Source: Psychroflexus lacisalsi (lineage in GTDB: Bacteria; Bacteroidota; Bacteroidia; Flavobacteriales; Flavobacteriaceae). Taken from it: a stretch of DNA of 64,000 nt. The DNA is taken from assembly GCF_020164495.1 (NCBI RefSeq), contig NZ_JAIQYZ010000002.1:1-64000 (forward strand), in the 5' to 3' direction. The notes under the pieces were generated by a model. That model ran no database searches and was not told the origin of the DNA. It saw only the letters and a program-made list of their open reading frames with translations. The position numbers and the translations under genes are program-made. This document shows, in pieces, positions 52,037 to 59,456 of this stretch (positions are counted from its first letter, which is position 1; every line of letters starts with the position of its first letter).

Positions 52037-54232
52037 TTAATTAGAAGTTGTAACTTCTTGGTTAGTCTTTATTTTAATATCAGTTCCAAGCCTCTGCAGA
52101 TAAGCAATCAGAGCAACAATCTCTCTGTTTTTCATTTCGACAAAATCAAGATTATTCTCTTCTGCATAAGCTTTATCAGCTTCGTAAGCTTTTACAAAAT
52201 CCGGATCGTTATACAAATTGGATTGAATTTCCTCTCCCTGGGCAAGCATAGAAGCCTGAGCATTTTCTATTTCTTCATCAGAATAAGGAACTCCTAAATT
52301 TGCCATTGTCTTCAGCTTATCGACAGTGTTTGATTTATCCAATTCACTTTTGATTAGCCACTGGTAACTTGGCATGATCGATCCCGATGATGTGCTTTGT
52401 GGATCATACATATGGTTGAAGTGCCAGTTGTCTGAATATTTTCCTCCAACCCTTAATAAGTCTGGTCCGGTACGTTTACTTCCCCATAAGAAGGGTCTAT
52501 CGTAAACAAACTCTCCAGCTTTGGCATATTCACCATAACGCTCTACTTCACTTCTAAAAGGTCTCACCATTTGAGAGTGACATCCCACGCAACCTTCTCG
52601 AATGTATAGATCACGACCCTCAAGTTCTAATGGAGTATAAGGTTTCACAGTAGAAATAGTCGGGATATTAGATTTGACTAATAAAGTTGGTATGATCTGA
52701 ACAATACCGCCTATAAGAATTGCGATTGTTGCCAGGATGGTTAATTGAATAGGTTTTCTTTCCAACCAAGTGTGGAATTTTTCTCCTCTTTTTCTTCTAC
52801 CACCACGGCTTAAAGCAGCTGCTTCTGCAAGCTCATCTTCAACGCTTGAACCAGCTTTTGCTGTTCTAATAACGTTGTAAATCATTACAAATGTACCTAT
52901 GATATAAAGACTACCTCCAATAGCTCTCATCCAGTACATTGGCATAATTTCAGTCACAGTTTCCAGGAAGTTACCGTAAAACAAACTTCCATCTGGATTG
53001 AATTGTTTCCACATAGAGGCTTGCAAGAAACCTGCGACATACATTGGTAATGCATACATCACAATTCCTAGAGTTCCTAGCCAAAAGTGTAAGTTGGCTA
53101 ATCCTACTGAAAATAATTTAGTTTTGAATAATCTTGGGATTAACCAATAAACCATACCAAAAGTAAGGAATCCATTCCACGCTAAAGCTCCAACATGGAC
53201 GTGAGCAATGATCCAGTCTGTAAAGTGAGCGATCGCATTAACATTTTTAAGCGAAAGCATAGGTCCTTCAAAAGTAGCCATACCATAACCAGTAATGGCA
53301 ACCACGAAGAATTTAAGAACAGGATCTGTTCTAACTTTATCCCATGCACCACGAAGGGTAAGAAGACCGTTGATCATTCCCCCCCAGGATGGCATCAACA
53401 ACATAATAGAAAAAGTAACACCTAAATTTTGAGCCCAGTCAGGTAGTGCTGTATACAGCAAGTGATGAGGACCAGCCCAGATGTAGATAAAGATCAAAGA
53501 CCAGAAGTGAATAATCGATAATTTGTAAGAATAAACAGGTCTGTTCGCTGCTTTAGGTACAAAATAATACATCAAACCTAAGAATGGAGTAGTCAAGAAA
53601 AACGCAACCGCGTTGTGTCCATACCACCATTGTACCAATGCGTCCTGAACACCAGCATAAGCAGAATAACTTTTAAATAGGTTAACCGGCAAGGCCAAAC
53701 TATTGAAAATATGAAGTACGGCAACGGTAACGAATGTAGCTAAGTAAAACCAGATGGCTACGTATAAGTGACGTTGACGTCTTTTCAGAATAGTACCAAT
53801 AAGATTCCATCCAAAAACAACCCAAACGATAGCTATCATAATATCGATAGGCCATTCTAATTCAGCGTATTCTTTGGAGCTTGAAAAGCCTAGAGGTAAA
53901 GTGATTGCTGCTGCAACGATGATCAATTGCCATCCCCAGAAATTAATTTTACTGAGAGCATCACTAAACATTCTCGCTTTGAGCAATCTTTGAGTAGAGT
54001 AATAAACTCCTGCAAATATGGCATTTCCCACAAATGCAAAAATCACAGCGTTGGTGTGTAATGGTCTTAAACGACCGAAACTTAACCAAGAGATACCGTC
54101 GGTAACGCTTGGAAAAATAAACATAAATGCCAATAAAAGGCCAACAGACATTCCAATAACGCCCCAGATAATGGTGGCATAAAGGAAGTTTTTTACGATT
54201 TTATTATCGTAATGAAATTGCTGTAACTCCAT
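52037..54232 (-). CDS. ccoN: Fused cbb3 oxidase subunits I and II (CcoN-CcoO)
   Basis: A 731-residue fusion. Residues about 1-480 are the haem-copper catalytic subunit CcoN (twelve or more helices; HTNAVIFAFVGNAIFAGVYY, WWYGHNAVAFFLTTPF, IIAHVHVGALAWNGF with haem and Cu_B histidines). A basic linker (GGRRKRGEKFH) leads to CcoO with one helix and the haem c site EGCVGCHSQM (about residue 547) followed by WGSKRTGPDLLRVGGKYS. The single-chain form is usual in Bacteroidota. It reduces oxygen to water with high affinity while pumping protons. Confidence 0.95.
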   Translation of the reverse strand: MELQQFHYDNKIVKNFLYATIIWGVIGMSVGLLLAFMFIFPSVTDGISWLSFGRLRPLHTNAVIFAFVGNAIFAGVYYSTQRLLKARMFSDALSKINFWGWQLIIVAAAITLPLGFSSSKEYAELEWPIDIMIAIVWVVFGWNLIGTILKRRQRHLYVAIWFYLATFVTVAVLHIFNSLALPVNLFKSYSAYAGVQDALVQWWYGHNAVAFFLTTPFLGLMYYFVPKAANRPVYSYKLSIIHFWSLIFIYIWAGPHHLLYTALPDWAQNLGVTFSIMLLMPSWGGMINGLLTLRGAWDKVRTDPVLKFFVVAITGYGMATFEGPMLSLKNVNAIAHFTDWIIAHVHVGALAWNGFLTFGMVYWLIPRLFKTKLFSVGLANLHFWLGTLGIVMYALPMYVAGFLQASMWKQFNPDGSLFYGNFLETVTEIMPMYWMRAIGGSLYIIGTFVMIYNVIRTAKAGSSVEDELAEAAALSRGGRRKRGEKFHTWLERKPIQLTILATIAILIGGIVQIIPTLLVKSNIPTISTVKPYTPLELEGRDLYIREGCVGCHSQMVRPFRSEVERYGEYAKAGEFVYDRPFLWGSKRTGPDLLRVGGKYSDNWHFNHMYDPQSTSSGSIMPSYQWLIKSELDKSNTVDKLKTMANLGVPYSDEEIENAQASMLAQGEEIQSNLYNDPDFVKAYEADKAYAEENNLDFVEMKNREIVALIAYLQRLGTDIKIKTNQEVTTSN

Positions 54233-54234
54233 AG

Positions 54235-54441
54235 TTATGATTGTTTTTGTTGATTGTTCGAATTTTCTTTGTCTTTCACTTTAGCGTCATCGTCTTTGAC
54301 TAATTCGTCATCGAATAGCATTCTCACCGATGGTGTATAATCATCATCAAATTGGCCTTTTTTTACTGAGAAAATAAAAAGCCCGAAAAACACAAGGGCT
54401 ACAAGAATACTGATGGCAAGAAGTCCGTAGATGACGTTCAT
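54235..54441 (-). CDS. ccoS: cbb3 oxidase assembly protein CcoS
   Basis: A 68-residue protein with one N-terminal helix (about residues 3-26) and the short motif KKGQFDDDYTPSVRMLFDDE that identifies CcoS, needed for cofactor insertion into the cbb3 oxidase. It is 2 nt upstream of ccoN and is the first gene after a promoter in the ccoI-ccoS gap. Confidence 0.88.
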   Translation of the reverse strand: MNVIYGLLAISILVALVFFGLFIFSVKKGQFDDDYTPSVRMLFDDELVKDDDAKVKDKENSNNQQKQS

Positions 54442-54456
54442 AGTTTATTTTTTTTT

Positions 54457-54499
54457 CAAAATTACATGGGAAGTTCTCTTTAAAAAATGACGTTAGTCA
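54457..54499 (-). promoter_or_regulatory. ccoS promoter with Crp/Fnr-type box
   Basis: The -7 element on the minus strand is TAATTTTG (54457-54464), 15 nt before the ccoS ATG. TGACGTTAGTCA (54488-54499), a TGAC-N4-GTCA palindrome, overlaps the ccoI stop codon and is centred 36.5 nt from the last base of the -7 element, the same distance as at hemN and ccoI. Confidence 0.6.
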
Positions 54500-56889
54500 T
54501 GTTTACTTAGCTTTTCATTAAGAATTGGTTTGGAAATGTATTGTGTTGCCAATGTTGTAAAAATGACGATTGAAATTGAACTCAAAGGCATTAGTATCGC
54601 TGCAATGACTGGCTGTAGCTGACCTGTCAAGGCGAAATATAGACCTATGACATTATAGAGGAATGAGAATGCAAAACTGAGTTTAATGATTTTGATTCCT
54701 TTTTTTGTTATACTCACATACTTATCTAGTTTATAAAATTCAGAAGCATCCATTATCGCATCGCAGGCAGGAGAAAAAACGTTCACATCCTCTGAAATAG
54801 CAATCCCTATATCAGCCTGTTTTAATGCTCCTGCATCGTTTAAACCATCACCAACCATTGCGACACTTTTGTTTTCAGATTGAATTTTTTCTATCAAATG
54901 CATTTTGGAATCAGGCTTTTGATTGAAAAACATCTGAGTGGTTTTAGGCAGCATCTTTGTAAGTACTGGCTTCTCACCTTCATTATCACCAGAAAGTATA
55001 ATCAATTTATAATATGAATCTAGTGACTCAAACAGTGGCTCTACACCTTTTCTGTAAACCGTATCAAATTCAAACTTGCCTAAGTAGGTTTCATCTTTAC
55101 TGATGTGAACGGCAGTTGACAAACTCGCATCCTCCACATGATCTGAAACAAATTTTGCAGAACCCAATTTATAAGTGTGGTCATTGTAAGATGAAATAAT
55201 TCCTTCCCCAAGGTGTTCTTCAAAAGATTCTGAATCTTGAATATTCTGACTACTTAAAAAGGAATACAACTCTCTACTCAAAGGGTGATTGGAGTTTCTA
55301 AAAGAGTTTTTCAACACCATCTTATCATCCTCGCTTAGAGTCAAGCCAGAATATGAAATATCACTTTTTTTATTTGTTGTTAACGTTCCTGTTTTGTCGA
55401 AAACAAAAACATCAAGATCTGCCATCTGCTCCAGGACGTTTGTATTTTTGAGATAAAATCCATTCTTCCCGAAGATCCTCAACAAGTTACCCATAGCAAA
55501 GGGCGTCGCTAAGGCTATAGCACAGGGACATGCAATGATAAGCACCGCCGTAAATACATTTAAGGCAAGACTGGCATCGTAAAAAAGCCAAAAAAACAAG
55601 CCTGAAAAGGCTATAGAAAGAACAGCTACTGTAAATTTCTTACTGATTTTGTCAATAAGACTTTGAAATTTTGGATTGTAATCTTTTTGAAAGACATCAT
55701 TACTCCACAATTGGGTCAGATAACTTTGTTCAACCGACTTTTCGGCAACAATTTCCACAGCGCTGCCACTTTGCTTTCCTCCGGCATAAACTTTATCACC
55801 AGACACTTTTTTCACAAGTTTAGCCTCACCGGTGACAAAACTATAATCGATTTCTGCAGAAACGGACATCAGGACTCCATCTACTGGGAGCAATTCCTGA
55901 TTTCTGATGAGTAACCTATCCCCTCTTTCTATTTCATAAACCTGGGTGTTTTCTTCTTTTCCTTCTGAATTTATTTTCGTTACCGCTATTGGGAAGTAAG
56001 ATTTGTAATCCCTTTCGAAGGACATAAATTTATACGTCTTCTGCTGTACAATTTTACCTAAAAGCAAAAAGAACACTAAACCTGTAAGACTATCGAAAAA
56101 ACCAGATCCTAAATTGAAAAGAATATCAACAGTACTTCTCAAAAATAAAACGGTGATTCCTAAAGCTATGGGGATATCAATATTTAAAATTTTACTTCTT
56201 AAACCTTTAATGGCCGACTTGAAATAATCTTGCCCAGCGTAGAAAACCACCGGCAAACTGAAGAAAAACATGAGCCATCTAAAAACTGGCTTATACTGCT
56301 CCAACCAATATTCTGTAACCTCAAAGTATTCTGGAAAACTCAGAAACATCACATTACCAAAAGCAAAGCCGGCAACACCAATTTTGTAAACTAGACTTCT
56401 ATCCAAACTTTGCTTGGCTTGTCCGTAATTTTCAAGGCTGATATAAGGTTCGTAGCCTATTCTCGACATCAACTCGACCAATGACTTTAGAGAAAATTCT
56501 TCAGTATTGTAAGTTACTGTCACTTTTTTCTTGGGAAAGTCAACTTGAGAAGAAACGACGTGTTTATTTAATTTATGGAGATTCTCTAGGACCCAAATAC
56601 AAGAGCTACAGTGAATATGAGGGATATAAAGAGTGACAATTTCAGTAGAATCTTCTTGAAAATCAATAAGTTTATTAACGATATCTTCCTTTTCAAGATA
56701 ATCGAATTTGCCATTGATTTCATTTGGAGTTGCACCGGGATTCTGTTCTAAGTCATAATAACACGTCAAGTCATTCTCAGAAAAAATCTCAAAAACGGTT
56801 TTACAACCATTACAGCAAAAGACTTTATCATCGTGATAAACTTCGATTGAACAGTCATCACCACAGTGAAAACACTTATCCTTCGACAT
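54493..56889 (-). CDS. ccoI: Copper-translocating P-type ATPase CcoI
   Basis: A 798-residue P1B-type ATPase that moves copper for cbb3 oxidase assembly. An N-terminal Cys-rich part (CFHCGDDC, CCNGC) precedes a heavy-metal-binding domain with HIHCSSCIWVL (about residue 93). Eight helices carry the metal site CPC in IIACPCAIALATP (about 456), then the phosphorylation motif DKTGTL (about 496), TGEAKLV and GDGLNDAGAL (about 683). Length and the N-terminal DUF-like Zn ribbon match CcoI/FixI. It is the first gene of the oxidase locus and has its own promoter. Confidence 0.93.
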   Translation of the reverse strand: MSKDKCFHCGDDCSIEVYHDDKVFCCNGCKTVFEIFSENDLTCYYDLEQNPGATPNEINGKFDYLEKEDIVNKLIDFQEDSTEIVTLYIPHIHCSSCIWVLENLHKLNKHVVSSQVDFPKKKVTVTYNTEEFSLKSLVELMSRIGYEPYISLENYGQAKQSLDRSLVYKIGVAGFAFGNVMFLSFPEYFEVTEYWLEQYKPVFRWLMFFFSLPVVFYAGQDYFKSAIKGLRSKILNIDIPIALGITVLFLRSTVDILFNLGSGFFDSLTGLVFFLLLGKIVQQKTYKFMSFERDYKSYFPIAVTKINSEGKEENTQVYEIERGDRLLIRNQELLPVDGVLMSVSAEIDYSFVTGEAKLVKKVSGDKVYAGGKQSGSAVEIVAEKSVEQSYLTQLWSNDVFQKDYNPKFQSLIDKISKKFTVAVLSIAFSGLFFWLFYDASLALNVFTAVLIIACPCAIALATPFAMGNLLRIFGKNGFYLKNTNVLEQMADLDVFVFDKTGTLTTNKKSDISYSGLTLSEDDKMVLKNSFRNSNHPLSRELYSFLSSQNIQDSESFEEHLGEGIISSYNDHTYKLGSAKFVSDHVEDASLSTAVHISKDETYLGKFEFDTVYRKGVEPLFESLDSYYKLIILSGDNEGEKPVLTKMLPKTTQMFFNQKPDSKMHLIEKIQSENKSVAMVGDGLNDAGALKQADIGIAISEDVNVFSPACDAIMDASEFYKLDKYVSITKKGIKIIKLSFAFSFLYNVIGLYFALTGQLQPVIAAILMPLSSISIVIFTTLATQYISKPILNEKLSKHD

Positions 56890-56906
56890 ATAATTAAATT
56901 AGGATA

Positions 56907-56949
56907 CAAAAATCTCACAACAGGCTGTTACTAAAAATGATAAGTATCA
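56907..56949 (-). promoter_or_regulatory. ccoI promoter with Crp/Fnr-type box
   Basis: A slightly degenerate -7 element, GATTTTTG on the minus strand (56907-56914), lies 17 nt before the ATG. TGATAAGTATCA (56938-56949), a TGAT-N4-ATCA palindrome, is centred 36.5 nt from its last base. The weak -7 box is typical of an activator-dependent promoter. The box could also influence the divergent gene at 56998, at a different phase. Confidence 0.6.
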
Positions 56950-56978
56950 GCTCTGGTTATATTGGAGGAATAAGTTTA

Positions 56979-56987
56979 TATCTTTGC
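56979..56987 (+). promoter_or_regulatory. -7 element of the ExbD-like gene
   Basis: TATCTTTGC is a perfect TAnnTTTGY box 10 nt before the first ATG (56998). The short distance makes the second ATG at 57007 a real alternative start. Confidence 0.5.
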
Positions 56988-56997
56988 TATAATTAAA

Positions 56998-57561
56998 ATG
57001 AAAATTATGAAAACTCTAATTTTTACTCTTTTATATTTATCAATTTTAAGTATTGCTCACAGTCAAGTTTGGCTTGATAACACCTGCCTTATTGAAAAAG
57101 AAATTTCAAACGAAGACTATACTTCATCAAAATCTAACAACCTGTTGACTCTAGTAATTAACCAAGAGGGAAAATTGTTGATGAATGGTGTTAAAAAAGA
57201 AGGGATTTCTGAAATTCAATTCAAAGAGGCTGTTTATGATTTTATGACAAATCCTAACAAGGAAAAAACTAAAGCTGACTCTTCAAAACAGGCTATCATT
57301 GCGTTAGGATCTTACGGAGAACACGATTCCTACGATTTGATTTTAACCTATGTAAGAGAGGTTTATTTATATGCTTGGGACACGGCTGCTGAGAAAAAGT
57401 ATGAGACGTTTTACGCCGATTTGAATTGTAAAAAAAGAGATAAAATCAGAAATGGAGACTTTCCTTATAATGTCATAGAATTAAACTCTGAGGAGGATAC
57501 AAAAAAACCAAGTTTCTCACCTGGCGTTCCTACATTTTCAGGAGATGTTATTGACAATTAA
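56998..57561 (+). CDS. Secreted ExbD-like domain protein
   Basis: A 187-residue protein with a cleavable-looking signal peptide (LIFTLLYLSILSIAHSQ). The mature part resembles the periplasmic domain of Bacteroidota ExbD/TolR proteins: LTLVINQEGKLLMNGVKK, FKEAVYDFMTNPNKEK, a central IIALGSYGEHDSYDLILTYVREVYLYAW like the ExbD 'vSLqNDRGTsYdmYi.vqnEl' region, and a C-terminal tail. Genuine ExbD has a membrane anchor carrying a key Asp, which is replaced here by an export signal. No ExbB or TonB gene is adjacent. Function unknown; two ATG starts are possible (56998, 57007). Confidence 0.6.
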   Translation: MKIMKTLIFTLLYLSILSIAHSQVWLDNTCLIEKEISNEDYTSSKSNNLLTLVINQEGKLLMNGVKKEGISEIQFKEAVYDFMTNPNKEKTKADSSKQAIIALGSYGEHDSYDLILTYVREVYLYAWDTAAEKKYETFYADLNCKKRDKIRNGDFPYNVIELNSEEDTKKPSFSPGVPTFSGDVIDN

Positions 57562-58031
57562 ATTTCAAGATCAATAATCTGAATAACTTGCTTTTTTTCT
57601 GATTTGATTTCTAAATGAAGTGAAATAGTTTCCTTATTATTCAAAATTACTAGTTCACCTTGATTTACGTACTTAAAACCCGACTCCTCACAATTACAAA
57701 TCTTACCAAACACAACTTTCTGGTTATTTAGGCTATAATTTTTGGAATGAATTTCTCTAAATCTTGACGGAATTTGAAGATAGATTTCTTCGGTATAATC
57801 CTTTTTCTTAGAGTCTTTGTATTTGATAAAAATGACTTGAAAATCTTTATCCTCTTCAAAAAATACATCTGAAATTTCTGAAGATTTTTCTTTGAGTAAT
57901 AATTTGGTTTCTTTAAACACTTGGACTTCGCAATCTCCATTACCCGGGCAATTCTGCAAAACAGGCAAATCAGTTTGAGAACTTTTACAGCCTGTGAGTA
58001 CAAGCAATATTAAAAGACTCTTATATATCAT
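57558..58031 (-). CDS. Lipoprotein of unknown function
   Basis: A 157-residue predicted lipoprotein: the signal peptide MIYKSLLILLVLTGC has lipobox VLTGC (Cys15). The mature part is Lys/Glu-rich with beta-like stretches and four further cysteines in NCPGNGDCEV and KICNCEESG, which could form disulfides in the periplasm. I do not recognise a family. It converges on the ExbD-like gene and the two stop regions overlap by 4 nt, so the pair has no room for a terminator between them. Confidence 0.6.
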   Translation of the reverse strand: MIYKSLLILLVLTGCKSSQTDLPVLQNCPGNGDCEVQVFKETKLLLKEKSSEISDVFFEEDKDFQVIFIKYKDSKKKDYTEEIYLQIPSRFREIHSKNYSLNNQKVVFGKICNCEESGFKYVNQGELVILNNKETISLHLEIKSEKKQVIQIIDLEI

Positions 58032-58174
58032 CTAAATTAATTTATTGCAAATAAAGGTATACTCCTTATAATCAAGTATCGTATAAAGATTTATTTATCA
58101 GTTTTTCGGTTTGAAAGCACGTAACAATAACTTTTGTTTAACTTCAATCTTATTTCATTAAACAATAAAATATT

Positions 58175-58182
58175 TACTTTTG
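58175..58182 (+). promoter_or_regulatory. -7 element of the SRPBCC gene
   Basis: TACTTTTG ends 4 nt before the ATG at 58187, another case in this window of a -7 box practically touching the start codon. No -33 TTG at the usual spacing. Confidence 0.5.
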
Positions 58183-58186
58183 AATC

Positions 58187-58660
58187 ATGATATATGAAAT
58201 CAACACCAAGCAGAAATTACCCATCACAAAGCAAAGGGCTTGGGAATTTCTTTCAGATCCTAAAAATCTACAAGAAATAATGCCAGATGATATGGGGTTT
58301 GAAATATTATCTGGTGCGGACAGAAAAATGTTTACAGGACAATTACTACAGTATAATGTAACTCCATTACCGGGTTTTAATACAAAATGGGTGACTGAGA
58401 TTACACACGTAGAGGAACCTAACTATTTTGTAGATATTCAGCTGTATGGACCCTATGCATTGTGGCATCACAAGCATTTTATCCATGAAATTGAAGGTGG
58501 CGTAGAAGTAGAAGACTTAGTTCACTATAAATTACCACTTGGAGCTTTGGGACGATTAATGCACCCACTAGTTGTAAAACCAAAATTGAATAAAATTTTT
58601 AAAGCCAGAGAGGCTAAAATGATTGAAAAATTCGGTCATTTTGAAAATCAAAATAAATAA
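58187..58660 (+). CDS. SRPBCC (START-like) domain protein
   Basis: A 157-residue protein of the SRPBCC helix-grip superfamily: an N-terminal strand and helix TKQRAWEFLSDPKNLQEIMP, a beta-sheet with WVTEITHVEEPNYFVDIQ, and the segment GPYALWHHKHFIHEIEGG before the C-terminal helix. It is similar to the bacterial CoxG / cyclase-dehydrase group that binds hydrophobic ligands, but no ligand is evident. The SDR gene starts 4 nt after its stop, so the two form a small operon. Confidence 0.8.
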   Translation: MIYEINTKQKLPITKQRAWEFLSDPKNLQEIMPDDMGFEILSGADRKMFTGQLLQYNVTPLPGFNTKWVTEITHVEEPNYFVDIQLYGPYALWHHKHFIHEIEGGVEVEDLVHYKLPLGALGRLMHPLVVKPKLNKIFKAREAKMIEKFGHFENQNK

Positions 58661-58664
58661 GCAT

Positions 58665-59363
58665 ATGAAAAAGAATATTTTACTAATAGGAGGATCTAAA
58701 GGAATAGGTTTAGAAATCGTAAAAGAGTTAAGTGCAAAACACAACATTATAGTGGCATCAAGATCTGATGAAAATTTATCTAATTATGATGTGACATACC
58801 ACAAGTTTGATGCACTTACAGATGACATATCAGAATTAGATTTGCCCGAAACTTTAGATGGTTTAGTATACTGCCCAGGAAGCATCAATTTGAAGCCTTT
58901 CAAAATGATGAAGCCTGAAGTCTTTGAAGAAGACTTTCAATTGAATTTCATGAGTTTGGTCAAAGTTACCCATGGTGTGCTTTCAAAGTTGAAAAATTCT
59001 AAGCAAGCGAGTATAGTATACTTTAGTACTGTTGCGGTACAAACTGGAATGCCATTTCATACCAGTATTGCTGCGGCAAAAGGAGCTATAGAGGGATTTG
59101 CAAGATCACTAGCAGCAGAATATGCACCTTCATTTAGAGTAAACGTTATTGCTCCATCTCTTGTAAATTCACAGTTGGCTGGTAAATTGCTTAATAATGA
59201 TAAAAAGAAGGAGAAGATGGATGAAAGACACCCACTTAAGCGTGTCGGTGAACCTTCTGATATCGGAAAAATAGCAAGTTTCTTATTATCCGAAGATTCT
59301 ACCTGGATAACAGGCCAAGTTCTTGGCGTAGATGGTGGAATGGGAAGTCTGAATGTAAGTTAG
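58665..59363 (+). CDS. SDR-family oxidoreductase
   Basis: A 232-residue short-chain dehydrogenase/reductase. The ATG at 58665 gives the normal N-terminus MKKNILLIGGSKGIGLEIV with the nucleotide motif GGSKGIG; a longer frame from 58623 overlaps the previous gene and is rejected. The catalytic Ser sits in VYFSTVAV; the usual YxxxK is replaced by HTSIAAAKGAI, where the Tyr position reads as Ser/Ile, so activity may be altered. The C-terminus GQVLGVDGGMGSL is typical. It follows the SRPBCC gene and ends before a strong terminator. Confidence 0.8.
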   Translation: MKKNILLIGGSKGIGLEIVKELSAKHNIIVASRSDENLSNYDVTYHKFDALTDDISELDLPETLDGLVYCPGSINLKPFKMMKPEVFEEDFQLNFMSLVKVTHGVLSKLKNSKQASIVYFSTVAVQTGMPFHTSIAAAKGAIEGFARSLAAEYAPSFRVNVIAPSLVNSQLAGKLLNNDKKKEKMDERHPLKRVGEPSDIGKIASFLLSEDSTWITGQVLGVDGGMGSLNVS

Positions 59364-59381
59364 ATTTCAGCTAAAATTTTT

Positions 59382-59423
59382 AAAATCTTCTTGTGGGTCA
59401 GCTAACTTGCAAGAAGATTTTTT
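59382..59423 (+). terminator. Rho-independent terminator after the SRPBCC-SDR operon
   Basis: AAAATCTTCTTG (59382-59393) and CAAGAAGATTTT (59410-59421) form a 12-bp stem with a 16-nt loop, ending in TTTTTT. Confidence 0.8.
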
Positions 59424-59456
59424 ATGTTTAGGAAAGTAATTCAAATTTCAAATAAA

